From Chitinophaga sp. (GTDB taxonomy: Bacteria > Bacteroidota > Bacteroidia > Chitinophagales > Chitinophagaceae), in NCBI RefSeq assembly GCF_019236475.1, contig NZ_JAFAIX010000004.1:434001-498000 (forward strand): DNA of 64,000 bases, read 5' to 3'. Below the pieces are notes generated by a model that ran no database searches, had not been told where the DNA came from, and saw only the letters and a list, made by a program, of their open reading frames with translations. The position numbers were made by a program, and so were the translations under genes. Shown here one piece after another: positions 26,010 to 35,227 of this stretch. Numbering within the stretch: the stretch's first letter is position 1; every line of letters begins with the position of its first letter.

Positions 26010-26453
26010 TTAATATTCGATAATTTGATTTAGATGATGTTCCATATGATCCACATAGTCGTCCACAATATAAGCGAGGGTGAAAGGTTGGCCTTCGCCG
26101 CCAATACCAGTCCTTTCTAGCGCCGATTCAGGAATTTGGCGCAGCAGGGCCAACAAAAATACATTATACTGTTTCCAGGTGGCTACCAACATTTCGCCAT
26201 CCTGTTGAGTATGATAACTATATGTGTTCCAGTCATTCTGTGCATAACGGATAACCGGCGTATCCTCAAATTGTATCCTTACAAAGCGCTGGTGATTATT
26301 GGTAGCACTGTCAATCAAATGGCCAAGCACCTGTTTTTTGGTCCATTTTCCTGGAGCATAGGGAGTGTTCCATTCTGCTTCGGTCCATCTTTCAAGTCGC
26401 CATGCAACTGTGTTAAGTAGCCATTCTAGGCGGTCTACAGCGGGTCTGTCCAT
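26010..26453 (-). CDS. DinB-like (DinB_2) metal-binding protein
   Basis: 147 residues, four-helix bundle type. The metal-ligand histidines appear in LGHLIDSATNNHQRF and in DYVDHMEHHLNQI near the C-terminus, in the order seen in DinB_2/YfiT-like proteins. Some relatives are thiol-dependent hydrolases or transferases (bacillithiol-type). It is translated 6 bases ahead of the esterase gene. Confidence 0.82.
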   Translation of the reverse strand: MDRPAVDRLEWLLNTVAWRLERWTEAEWNTPYAPGKWTKKQVLGHLIDSATNNHQRFVRIQFEDTPVIRYAQNDWNTYSYHTQQDGEMLVATWKQYNVFLLALLRQIPESALERTGIGGEGQPFTLAYIVDDYVDHMEHHLNQIIEY

Positions 26454-26566
26454 ATTTTTGGGTTAATTGATTATCTGGTAAAGGTAAGCGGTTTTTGTAA
26501 TTGACATATAACAAAAAAGTTATTCGTATCTTTAGAAACGAACCATCCTGATAAAACCTGTTTATC

Positions 26567-27439
26567 ATGAGAAAGCAAACTATTCTATTGATTTTAATAC
26601 CCCTGTTTTGCATTGTTTGTTACAGTTGTCACATGACAATGCCGGGAAAACATCCTGCCAGTCCGATGGAGGTAGCAAAACTGATTTTTGGCCCCGATTC
26701 CGTTCCGGATATGTATCGCTACATGACCGGAGAGTACGACGGTTCTCCTAACGGCCAGGATTTGAAACATGCTAAGCTACACTTCCGAATATTAGACCAG
26801 CAAGATTCCTTGGCGTTGATTAATATGACCGTAACAGATTCCTCCGGAAGAGGGGAAGACTGGTACCTGCAAATGTTGAAAGATACCACCTGGAAATTAC
26901 AGACCATCAGTTCATTGGCCATGACCGGCATGATGCAGGCGGAATTAGAAGAACTGGAACAAATGCCGCAAGGGTACCTGGATACCTTGATTACCGCTGC
27001 CCAACACGATAGGGAAGGGAACGCGCTTAAAATGCTTACCTCCATGGATGATTATCATTTCCTGGTAGGGAACTTACGCCTGGTACTGGCCTTAGACGAT
27101 ACCATCGTACAACATTTCAAGGATAAGCGGGCAGCATTCGACTCTTTAAAAAATGAAGCACTAAAAGAAGTAACGGCCATGGGTACCCGCAATGTGGACT
27201 TGCCGGTTAAATTGCTAAAAAAACAAACTACTGCCTGTAAAAACTTGCTGATTGAATATGTATCTGCCGGAGAATGGGATGATTCGCAATGCATCACATT
27301 TGTGATTGGCGGTATGATGGACAATATGGTAGGATACCTATACGTTCCAGATAAATCGCATCTCCCTAATTTATACGATTCTTCCATCATTATGCTACGG
27401 GATATGGGCAATGGATGGTATCTCTATAAGACAACTTAA
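26567..27439 (+). CDS. Lipoprotein of unknown function
   Basis: 290 residues with a leader MRKQTILLILIPLFCIVCYSC ending in a probable lipobox Cys21. The mature part is helical/beta mixed: EVAKLIFGPDSVPDMYRYMT near the start, a long acidic helix (AELEELEQMPQGYLDTLI), a Lys-rich helix around 200-225 and a strand-rich end (GYLYVPDKSHLPN, MGNGWYLYKTT). No motif recognised. It reads away from the DinB-like gene and is followed by repeat copy 2. Confidence 0.65.
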   Translation: MRKQTILLILIPLFCIVCYSCHMTMPGKHPASPMEVAKLIFGPDSVPDMYRYMTGEYDGSPNGQDLKHAKLHFRILDQQDSLALINMTVTDSSGRGEDWYLQMLKDTTWKLQTISSLAMTGMMQAELEELEQMPQGYLDTLITAAQHDREGNALKMLTSMDDYHFLVGNLRLVLALDDTIVQHFKDKRAAFDSLKNEALKEVTAMGTRNVDLPVKLLKKQTTACKNLLIEYVSAGEWDDSQCITFVIGGMMDNMVGYLYVPDKSHLPNLYDSSIIMLRDMGNGWYLYKTT

Positions 27440-27466
27440 ATATCTGAAAGCAAAACTCTCCTGGCT

Positions 27467-27550
27467 GTCGTTCATGCCCACAGGGCATGAACGACGAAAA
27501 AGATCAAAACAAAGGGATTGACGTCGCAGACGTCAATCCCTTTGTTTTGA
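27467..27550 (+). repeat. Paired-hairpin repeat, copy 2
   Basis: Hairpin A at 27467-27495: GTCGTTCATGCCC / GGGCATGAACGAC around a three-base loop, with the TTCA/TGAA part changed on both arms relative to other copies. Hairpin B at 27504-27550: 22-base perfect arms with centre GACGTC-GCA-GACGTC and a T-rich right flank. It begins 28 bases after the stop of the lipoprotein gene, in the same orientation as that gene. Confidence 0.85.
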
Positions 27551-27900
27551 TACAACATCATTTTTTATACCTGTTATAAACGTAAACCTACCGTTTAGAA
27601 AATTTAATCCCGATAATTTGTTAATGATGAGGATAATTTGTCTTATTTAGTTAAATTATCGTACAAATTAGCAATTGCCTTCTCTGGCTTAGTGGCACCC
27701 TCAATGCCCCAAATTTTAACCTTTCTTTCCCTCAATCTGCCCTGACACAGGATGGAAAACCTGTTTTCTCTTATTAATAACTATTAAACCTAATCTTATG
27801 TCAATCCTAATCCGCGGTTCCCCCATGGCCGTACTGTTCCCCGGTAGCAATAGCCGTATTCTTTTATTATTGATTCACTTAATTAAAAGCGTCAACTCTT
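27551..27900. other. Region upstream of the terpene synthase gene
   Basis: 350 bases with no large frame. GATAATTTGT occurs at 27612-27621 and 27632-27641 (20-base period), and its inverse AAATTATC at 27653-27660: three half-sites of a possible operator. A short hairpin ACAGG/CCTGT lies near 27745-27765. A 41-codon frame (27798-27923, start MSILIRGSPMAVLF) overlaps the beginning of the terpene synthase gene and might be a leader peptide, but is probably chance. Confidence 0.45.
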
Positions 27901-28848
27901 ATGGAAAACATCCTGAACCTTGAGTTCCCCACCGTATCTTTAATTAGTCCGTTTGCATCTCAAATTCAAGAACACACCACAGAATGGGCGAAACAATTTA
28001 GCTTAATCAACGAAGACAAAACAAGGTTTTTTAACAAAGCCAAATTTGGGTTTTATGCTGCCCGTGAATACCCTGAAGCCGGATATGATGACCTGTGCAT
28101 TGTTGGGGACTTGATAGCCTGGCTCTTTACTGTGGATGATCAGTGCGACCGTGCTTCCTCCAACAGTATGGAAGCTGCTGTCTTGAGAGAAATGCTCACT
28201 GGCTTTATTTCCATCATCCGAAAAGGAGGCCTCACGTTTACTTCCTCTTTACATCAAGTGTTGAATGAGAGTTTGCAGGATATTATGTTTAGATTTAAAT
28301 CTGTTAGTACTCCTTACCTGTACCAACAGTTTGGAGATTATATGGTAATGTATTTCGAAGAGTGTTTATGGGAGATAGACATGCAAGTGAATGGCTATGA
28401 GCCCTCTATCCGTGAATACCTGGAACAGCGCCCCAAAACAGGTTTTTATATCATGTTCCCGCTAATTAGCATCTTCAAGGGCGTTCAGCTACCGGAAGAA
28501 GTATATAATCATCCTGTGCTGAAGGAAATAGAGTTACTCTTGAATCTGACCGCGAACTTGGCGAATGATCTGCATTCGCTGGAAAGAGAAAAAGCCCTGA
28601 AGACCAAAGGGCTCAACCTCGTATTTATTTATCAGCGTGAATTACAAATCTCCCTCGATGATGCCATTACGGAAATCCGGGAACAGTATCACCGCAACTT
28701 GTCTACCATGGATGATTTGCGCCTGCAATTTCCCCATTGGAGCAGCACGGTGAACAGACAGTTAGAAGAATATATAGACGGCTTGTACACGGTGATTAAA
28801 GCCTATTTCGATTGGGCAATAGTAGATACCGCCAGATATCAATCCTGA
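27901..28848 (+). CDS. Class I terpene synthase
   Basis: 315 residues, all-helical. Metal-binding motifs are intact: DDQCD at 79-83 (DDxxD type) and the NSE triad N222/S226/E230 in ANDLHSLERE. The pyrophosphate-sensing Arg lies in EQRPKTG (about 177), 45 residues before the triad, and the RY pair closes the protein (TARYQS). This is the signature set of bacterial sesqui- or diterpene synthases that cyclise farnesyl or geranylgeranyl diphosphate. Chitinophaga species carry several such enzymes; the product cannot be told from sequence alone. No prenyltransferase or P450 gene is adjacent. Confidence 0.92.
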   Translation: MENILNLEFPTVSLISPFASQIQEHTTEWAKQFSLINEDKTRFFNKAKFGFYAAREYPEAGYDDLCIVGDLIAWLFTVDDQCDRASSNSMEAAVLREMLTGFISIIRKGGLTFTSSLHQVLNESLQDIMFRFKSVSTPYLYQQFGDYMVMYFEECLWEIDMQVNGYEPSIREYLEQRPKTGFYIMFPLISIFKGVQLPEEVYNHPVLKEIELLLNLTANLANDLHSLEREKALKTKGLNLVFIYQRELQISLDDAITEIREQYHRNLSTMDDLRLQFPHWSSTVNRQLEEYIDGLYTVIKAYFDWAIVDTARYQS

Positions 28849-30611
28849 TTCTCTGGTACAGGTGATTTTTTCGGGAGATGCAACTTCATGACATTATACA
28901 GTTCCCTAAACGATACAGGTTTTTTCAGATAGGCATTAGCCCCAGCCTTCAGCATTATTTCTGACTCATCGGCATTATAATTATTGAATGCATCTCCCGA
29001 AACTATTATAATCGGCACCTCCTGCAATCCTGGTATTTGCCTGATTTGTTCCAACATCTGCTTGCCATCCATGATCGGCATATGGGCATCTGATATGATA
29101 ATATCGGGTTTCCCAGAGATAGTGGCGTCCAAACCTTCTTGTCCATTGGCACAAACAACGGTGTTGGCACCTGTTCTGGATACAAACTTCTGTAGGATAT
29201 GTTGGTTCATCTCATTATCGTCCACAATAACCGCACGGATGCCTGCAAACTCTGTGGGATTAACTCCCATTGCTTCCACTTTCGAACGATTAATCTGACA
29301 GCTTTCAAAAGGTAGGTGAAAAGTGAAAATGGTATCCTTGCCATCGCAGGATACAATGATACGTCCGTTCAATAGCTCGATGAGTTGTTGGGTAAGATGT
29401 AGGCCGATACCAGTTCCTTCCATGAAGTTGTTGCGCTCTGATTCAAAAGGCAGAAACATGGTGTTGATCTTATCTTGACTGACCGTTCCCTGGTTTTGAA
29501 TGCTGAAAGAGCCACCATTGGACGTAGGAGTAGCCGTGATTAAGATCTCTGATTTATCGGCCGCAAATTTTACGGCATTCGACAACAGGTTATTGAATAT
29601 TTTCTTGAAGATAATTTCATCACATATGCCTCCCGCTGATGGCAATTGATAATCCAGGCGAATACTAATGCCTCGCAAATTGGCCACGTACTGATTCATC
29701 CGGATACACTGCTCCATACTTTGTTGGAGATTCATCTTTTCGGCCTTGATCTCATAAAATTTCCCCGCTTCAATTTTTTTGAAGTCCAACACATTGTCTA
29801 TTATCTCTTTCGCCAATAGCCCAGACCCCAATACATTCCGGATTTCAGGCGCAATATCCTTTACTACGGGATTATCTGCCCGCTCTTGAATTTGGATGTC
29901 CAACAACTGAGCCGCCCCGAAAATACTGTTCAATGGCGTCCGTAACTCATGGAAAGTTTCCCTTAGAAAGGCCGCATTGGCTATCAATACACTGTTAGAT
30001 TGTCGCAGGCTGTGTAAGAGGATGTCTATCTCTCTAACAAAAGCATAGATGACAAAAAGTATAAATGACAACATTCCTCCCGTAGTACATAGCCGCATCG
30101 TGAAAGCCGCCTGTGGTTCCAACGGGATAGGCGCTATCCACCTGAAATAAGTATTACATTGAATGGCAATTAATAGCACTCCTATGGACAGGAGTGAATA
30201 AACTCTTATCCGTTTGGCAGTATATACTAGGAAAGATCCACAAGTGAGAAAGATCAACAGGAAAGAAATAACCACTTCAATAGGAATAGCATTTCCTAAT
30301 AATGTAGTCCAATAACCGGCTGCTATATAGTGAATAGCAAACATGAGAAAATTTGCCTTATTGTACTCCCTACGCCAATTACAAGCGATTACCGCCAACA
30401 TACCAAACCCCTCCAGTACCAGCGGCATCAAAATGTATATACTTTTTACCAGCCCGTAAAAGACTCCTCCCAGTATGAATACCAACATACTCCCTAAAAA
30501 TGCCAGTGTATTGATATATTGAATGGGTCTTCTTCCAGGTTGATTAGGATCTACTACGCCAGCATTCCTGATTTTATTCAGCAAGCTGAGAGCAGGGGAG
30601 AACAATTGCAT
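28839..30611 (-). CDS. Hybrid sensor histidine kinase with C-terminal receiver domain
   Basis: 590 residues. The N-terminal about 200 residues contain six hydrophobic segments without a recognised sensor fold. HisKA follows with His221 in ETFHELRTPLNSIFG, then the ATPase domain (KIFNNLLSNAVKFA N-box, EGTGIGLHLT G2 box). A receiver domain of about 120 residues ends the protein (AVIVDDNEMNQ, acceptor Asp in IIISDAHMPIMDG, Lys in YLKKPVSFRE). It relays phosphate internally to a separate, unlinked partner. Its gene converges on the terpene synthase with a 10-base overlap. Confidence 0.9.
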   Translation of the reverse strand: MQLFSPALSLLNKIRNAGVVDPNQPGRRPIQYINTLAFLGSMLVFILGGVFYGLVKSIYILMPLVLEGFGMLAVIACNWRREYNKANFLMFAIHYIAAGYWTTLLGNAIPIEVVISFLLIFLTCGSFLVYTAKRIRVYSLLSIGVLLIAIQCNTYFRWIAPIPLEPQAAFTMRLCTTGGMLSFILFVIYAFVREIDILLHSLRQSNSVLIANAAFLRETFHELRTPLNSIFGAAQLLDIQIQERADNPVVKDIAPEIRNVLGSGLLAKEIIDNVLDFKKIEAGKFYEIKAEKMNLQQSMEQCIRMNQYVANLRGISIRLDYQLPSAGGICDEIIFKKIFNNLLSNAVKFAADKSEILITATPTSNGGSFSIQNQGTVSQDKINTMFLPFESERNNFMEGTGIGLHLTQQLIELLNGRIIVSCDGKDTIFTFHLPFESCQINRSKVEAMGVNPTEFAGIRAVIVDDNEMNQHILQKFVSRTGANTVVCANGQEGLDATISGKPDIIISDAHMPIMDGKQMLEQIRQIPGLQEVPIIIVSGDAFNNYNADESEIMLKAGANAYLKKPVSFRELYNVMKLHLPKKSPVPENQD

Positions 30612-30927
30612 AAAGATCTTTTTTGAGGGTTCCGTGTCGTTGCTTTAGATTCTTTCTCAATTTAATTACGTCTGAATCAGCAATCCTTTATCAGATGTTA
30701 ATGCACTGGTATTATTTTGATGGTTTCGGATTAGGATATGACTCTGGCGGTTAAAATATTGCCTATTGTGTATTTTAGTCGGATGGTACATCGAATGTAC
30801 GGGTTTTCAGCAACAGGTACGACTACACTTTCCCTCCATTGCCTGTTGCGACCGTTTATAAAATTAACCCTTGAATTAGCTATGACATTTTGTTACATTA
30901 GACCTTCTTACAACTCAAGCACCGCTT
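30612..30927. other. Divergent region between hybrid kinase and tricorn-like gene
   Basis: 316 bases without a convincing gene; a frame from 30738 is poor and overlaps the tricorn-like start. Two inverted repeats are visible: GTACAT-CGA-ATGTAC at 30786-30800 and GCAACAGG / CCTGTTGC at 30810-30817 and 30842-30849 (24-base spacing). They lie 80-140 bases upstream of the tricorn-like start codon and could be regulatory. No TAnnTTTG promoter was found. Confidence 0.5.
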
Positions 30928-33900
30928 ATGAAGAAAATTATATTTGGTTGTGCAGTTCTTTTAATGGCTGCCAGTTCCTATGCCCAGGATAACGCCCTAT
31001 GGCTTAGGAACCCCTCAATATCCCCCGATGGAAGCACCATTGCCTTTGGTTACAAAGGTGATATCTATCGCGTAGACGCCAAAGGTGGCGTGGCTGTTCC
31101 CCTCACCATCCACGAGGCACATGACATGATGCCTGTCTGGAGCCACGACGGTAAATACATCGCTTTCGCCAGCGATCGCTACGGCAACTTCGATGTATTC
31201 GTGATGCCAGCCACTGGCGGAACTCCTGTACGTCTCACCAACAACAGCGCGGCAGATTATCCGTACGATTTCAGCCCCGACAACAAACAAGTACTGTTCG
31301 GTAGCTCGAGAAACGCTCCTGCTTCCAGTGCCCGATTCCCCAGCACCCGCATTTTCCGTAACATGTACACCGTACCTGTTACCGGCGGAAAACCTTTCCT
31401 GGTGAGCGCTGCGGGCATCGATGCAGCCACTTACAACAAAGATGGTAGCAAAATCATTTTCCAAGATCGTAAAGGATACGAAGATCCATTACGTAAACAC
31501 CATACCTCCGCTGTTACCCGCGATATCTGGGTAATGGATGTAGCAAAAGGTACCTACGATCAAATCTCTACCTACGAAGGGGAAGATCGCGAGCCTGTTT
31601 TTGGAAACAATAATGATGTATACTACCTGAGCGAAAAAGGTGGTATCTCTCAAAACCTCTTCAAAAGCTCACTGTCTGATAAATCCAAAATGGAGCAACT
31701 GACCAGCTTTACGAACCATCCGGTACGTAACCTGACCAGAGCGCAAGACAATACTTTTTGCTTTACCTATAACGGCGAAGTATACACGATGAAGGAAGGA
31801 GAGAAGCCTCGCAAAGTGGCTGTCCAGATCTTCAACGATGGCCGTGAAGGGGTGGTGAAAAACGTCCCAGTGGCGGGTAACATCACTGAATTTGCGATGA
31901 GCCCTGACGGGAAAGAAATGGCTTTCGTGGCGAGAGGTGAGGTGTATGTGACCAGCGTGGAAGGTAATATGACCAAACGTATTACCAATACGCCTCAACA
32001 AGAAAGAATGGTGGAATGGTCTCCAGATGGCAAACGCCTGATCTATGCTGCTGAACGTAATGGTAACTGGGATATCTACCAAACTACCCGCGTTCGCAAA
32101 GAGGAACCTTTCTTCTTCAATGCTACCCTGCTGAAAGAAGAACCACTGATCGCTACGGCGGCGGAAGAATTCCAGCCTAAATTCTCTCCAGACGGTAAAG
32201 AAATTGCTTACGTGGAGAATCGTAATATCCTCAAAGTATTCAACCTTGCCAGCGGTAAAAGCAGAACCATTATGCCAGAAGGGCATAACCATTCTTACGC
32301 GGATGGCGACTGGTCCTTTGCATGGAGCCCTGATAGCAAATGGTTACTGATGGACGATGAAAGAAATGGTTTCTTCGGTAGTAACATGGCAGTAATGCCT
32401 GTTAACGGCAATGGAACGCCTTTCTATCCGGTGAACAGTGGCTTCGGTGAAGGGAATGGTAAATGGGCAGCAGAAGGCAAACTCATGACCTGGACCAACG
32501 ATCGTGATGGACGTAAATCTCTCGCTAAACAAGGTAGCCGCGAATCGGATATCTACGGTGTTTTCCTGGATCAGGAAGCTTACGATAAATTCAAATTGTC
32601 CAAAGATGAATTTGCCCTCCTGAAAGATGCCGGCGATGCTAAACCAAAAGATACCAGCAAAACAAAAGAAAAAGATAGCACTGCTGCTAAAAAAGCATTC
32701 CAGCCAAACTTCGAAAACCTGGAAGGTCGCAGAGTACGTCTGACTATCAACTCTGCTTCCATTGCTGATTATGCAGTGAATAAGGATGTCAGCAAAGTGT
32801 TTTACATGGCTGCGTTTGAAAAAGGCTACGACCTGTGGGTAACGGAACCAAGAACCGGGGAAACCAAAATCCTCGCTAAAATGGGCGGATCTCCAGGCGG
32901 TATGGAACTCAGCAAAGATGGTAACACGCTGTTTGTAAGTAACCGCGGTAGCGTTGTAAAGGTAGATGTCAATTCCGGTAAAGTAACCCCTGTGGGCATC
33001 AGCACAGAAATGGCGCTCAACCAGGCGAAAGAACGCGAATACATCTACTGGCACGCATGGAAACAGGTGAAAGAGAAATTCTACGATCCTAAACTCCACG
33101 GCGTTGACTGGAAAATGTATGGCGATAACTACGCACGTTTCCTCCCTTATATCAGCAATAACTACGATTTCCAGGAATTACTGAGTGAACTTCTGGGTGA
33201 ATTGAATGGTTCCCATACTGGTGGCCGTTATAGTGCCATGATTCCAAATGGCGATGTAACGCCTGCCCTGGGTCTGCTCTACGATGAAACCTTCAAAGCG
33301 GATGGTTTGAAAGTAGATGAAGTGATCAAAGGTGGACCATTGGATAAATCCACTTCCAAACTGAAGAAAGGCGATATCATCGAAAAAATTGATGGTGTGG
33401 CTGTTACCAACGATATCGACTGGGCTTCTTTGTTGAACCGTAAAATGGGCGTCAACGTGCTGCTCAGCATTTACAGTCCTGATACCAAACAACGTTGGGA
33501 CGAAACCGTTAAGCCTATCTCTGTGGGTGAAGAATCTGGCCTGATGTACAAACGTTGGGTGAACAAAATGTCTGACCTGGTAGATAAACTGTCTGATGGA
33601 AAAGTAGGCTACGTTCACGTAGAAGGTATGAACGACGGCGCATTCCGCTCTGTATATGATGTGGTAATGGGTAAAAACAGAGGCAAAAAAGCCCTCATCG
33701 TGGATACGCGTTTCAACGGTGGAGGATGGCTGCATGATGACCTGATGCAGTTCCTGAGTGGTAAGAAATACCTGGACTTCGCGCCGCAGGGTAATCGCCT
33801 GGATGGTGGCGAACCGCTGGGAATCTGGCAGGCCCCTAGCTGCGTGGTGATGAGTGAAGGTAACTACAGTGATGCTTTCATCTTCCCATATGTCTACAAA

Positions 33901-34155
33901 CAAGGCAAGGTAGGTAAACTGGTAGGTATGCCTGTAGCGGGTACTGGTACTGCCGTATGGTGGGAAACACAGATCGATCCTTCTATCGTATTCGGTATTC
34001 CAATGATTGCTACTATCGGTAAGGAAAATCGTCCTACTGAAAACTTGCAGGTAGAACCAGATATTCGCGTACCATTGCGTTACGAGGAATTCCTCGCAGG
34101 TAAAGATGCACAAATGGAAGCTGCGGTGAAGGAAATGCTGAAAGAAGTAAAGTAA
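30928..34155 (+). CDS. Tricorn-like S41-family peptidase
   Basis: 1075 residues with a signal peptide (MKKIIFGCAVLLMAASSYAQ). The N-terminal two thirds hold TolB/WD-type beta-propeller repeats (for example SPDGSTIAFGYKGDIYRV, WSHDGKYIAFASDR, SPDGKEMAFVARGEVYV) forming two propellers, followed by a PDZ domain (DEVIKGGPLDKSTSKLKKGD) and the S41 core. Tricorn catalytic elements are present: Ser-His in NGSHTGG, the nucleophile Ser in GNYSDAF and the late Glu in TENLQVEPD. It probably degrades oligopeptides in the periplasm. The Lys/Asp-rich insert near residue 570-590 (KPKDTSKTKEKDSTAAKKAF) is an odd linker. Confidence 0.92.
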   Translation: MKKIIFGCAVLLMAASSYAQDNALWLRNPSISPDGSTIAFGYKGDIYRVDAKGGVAVPLTIHEAHDMMPVWSHDGKYIAFASDRYGNFDVFVMPATGGTPVRLTNNSAADYPYDFSPDNKQVLFGSSRNAPASSARFPSTRIFRNMYTVPVTGGKPFLVSAAGIDAATYNKDGSKIIFQDRKGYEDPLRKHHTSAVTRDIWVMDVAKGTYDQISTYEGEDREPVFGNNNDVYYLSEKGGISQNLFKSSLSDKSKMEQLTSFTNHPVRNLTRAQDNTFCFTYNGEVYTMKEGEKPRKVAVQIFNDGREGVVKNVPVAGNITEFAMSPDGKEMAFVARGEVYVTSVEGNMTKRITNTPQQERMVEWSPDGKRLIYAAERNGNWDIYQTTRVRKEEPFFFNATLLKEEPLIATAAEEFQPKFSPDGKEIAYVENRNILKVFNLASGKSRTIMPEGHNHSYADGDWSFAWSPDSKWLLMDDERNGFFGSNMAVMPVNGNGTPFYPVNSGFGEGNGKWAAEGKLMTWTNDRDGRKSLAKQGSRESDIYGVFLDQEAYDKFKLSKDEFALLKDAGDAKPKDTSKTKEKDSTAAKKAFQPNFENLEGRRVRLTINSASIADYAVNKDVSKVFYMAAFEKGYDLWVTEPRTGETKILAKMGGSPGGMELSKDGNTLFVSNRGSVVKVDVNSGKVTPVGISTEMALNQAKEREYIYWHAWKQVKEKFYDPKLHGVDWKMYGDNYARFLPYISNNYDFQELLSELLGELNGSHTGGRYSAMIPNGDVTPALGLLYDETFKADGLKVDEVIKGGPLDKSTSKLKKGDIIEKIDGVAVTNDIDWASLLNRKMGVNVLLSIYSPDTKQRWDETVKPISVGEESGLMYKRWVNKMSDLVDKLSDGKVGYVHVEGMNDGAFRSVYDVVMGKNRGKKALIVDTRFNGGGWLHDDLMQFLSGKKYLDFAPQGNRLDGGEPLGIWQAPSCVVMSEGNYSDAFIFPYVYKQGKVGKLVGMPVAGTGTAVWWETQIDPSIVFGIPMIATIGKENRPTENLQVEPDIRVPLRYEEFLAGKDAQMEAAVKEMLKEVK

Positions 34156-34158
34156 TGT

Positions 34159-34310
34159 AACTTTCCTGTCTGTCGTCCCTGCCCACTGGATAGAGACGAT
34201 AAGGAAGCTTAACTTTCCTACTTGTTGTCCCTGCCCGCAGAGCAGGGACAACGAAAAAATTAAAAGATCGAAATTGACGTCGCAGACGTCAATTTCGATC
34301 TTTTAATTTT
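34159..34310 (+). repeat. Paired-hairpin repeat, copy 3 (with a duplicated hairpin A)
   Basis: Hairpin A occurs twice, 52 bases apart, each preceded by AACTTTCCT: a degenerate copy at 34172-34200 (right arm decayed) and a near-perfect copy at 34224-34252 (GTTGTCCCTGCCC, one mismatch). Hairpin B at 34256-34310 has 26-base perfect arms with centre GACGTC-GCA-GACGTC and abuts the stop codon of the convergent DUF92 gene. It starts just after the tricorn-like stop codon. Confidence 0.85.
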
Positions 34311-35099
34311 TTATATAATTTGTAGAAAGACCCAGGCAATCAATGCCGCAAAAGCTGTATTCAGAAAGTTAACCATATCATTCCCCAATTGGTGTTTCCG
34401 TTCAAAGGCAGCCCCCAACAGCGAGTCGGTCAGGTTACCGAGTATACCGGCTATCAGTATAGCCCACACCGCTCCAGAAAAGCCTTGTAGCCATCCATAT
34501 ACGAGGGCAATCATCCCCGCACCCAACGCGCCAATTAAAGTGCCTTCCAAACTGATCACACCATCCAGCCCTTTCTGATCTTCTTTAAGAGTGAGCACAT
34601 TAATAAATCTTTTGCCATATACCGTCCCCAATTCGGAGGAAAGTGTATCTGCTGTGGCGGAAGCAAAACTGGCAGCAATAAGCACCAGGTAATCCACGGA
34701 GGATATAGGGTACAAGAAAGCCACTAATCCCAACAACCCGGCTACACCGCCATTGGCCAAAACCTGTGAGGCGTTTCGTTTTTCTGAATGAGGTTCGGTG
34801 CCACTGATACCTGCTTTCACTTGCTTTTTATGTCGGGTAGCCCAGGTAGCGGAGCCAAAAAAGATGGCCAAATAAAGTAAGCCCTGCCAGCCCACACCCA
34901 TCAAAATGCAAACTGATATCAGTACGCCAGTAGCTCCGGCAGTTGGAGTGAGCTTGGATTTTAGCACCGCTACCACTGCGGCAGCTATGACGAGCACTAT
35001 AAGTATTAGGATCAGGCCATGGCCTGTGATAGGAAAGTTCATAATGGCGACAAAAATAATAGCTTCCGACAGCACGGCAAAATTCACATGGTCAACCAT
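34311..35099 (-). CDS. DUF92 (TIGR00297-type) membrane protein
   Basis: 262 residues from the ATG at 35099; an ATG at 35042 gives a shorter protein starting MNFPITGHGLILIL. The family pattern KLTPTAGATGVLISVCILMG, then SATADTLSSELGTVYG with the conserved SADTxASE-like motif, GVISLEGTLIGALGAGMI and GNLTDSLLGAAFE near the end are all present, with six to seven membrane spans. Relatives may include phytyl/prenyl phosphate kinases (VTE6-type), but bacterial function is unsettled. A promoter-like TTG-N19-TATTTTTG lies between the two possible starts, which would favour the shorter form. Confidence 0.82.
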   Translation of the reverse strand: MVDHVNFAVLSEAIIFVAIMNFPITGHGLILILIVLVIAAAVVAVLKSKLTPTAGATGVLISVCILMGVGWQGLLYLAIFFGSATWATRHKKQVKAGISGTEPHSEKRNASQVLANGGVAGLLGLVAFLYPISSVDYLVLIAASFASATADTLSSELGTVYGKRFINVLTLKEDQKGLDGVISLEGTLIGALGAGMIALVYGWLQGFSGAVWAILIAGILGNLTDSLLGAAFERKHQLGNDMVNFLNTAFAALIAWVFLQII

Positions 35100-35227
35100 A
35101 ATGCGGTTCTGTTGTTATCATTTTGTAACAACCGGGACCTCTGTTATTTAGTGTTAAAAACGGATTCCCGGCCTGATGTTTGGCGTTGATTCACTAACCC
35201 TGAAGTATTTCCTAATAAAGATAGGTT

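Noticed and set aside
27798..27923. 41-codon leader frame overlapping the terpene synthase start
   Set aside because: No codon run or structure typical of an attenuator; noted but not supported as a gene.
30738..30992. 84-codon frame over the tricorn-like start
   Set aside because: Overlaps the signal peptide of the tricorn-like protein in another frame and has no signal of its own.
33178..34251. 357-codon minus-strand frame inside the tricorn-like gene
   Set aside because: Antisense to conserved S41 and PDZ codons; composition rich in His/Phe/Thr typical of shadow frames.
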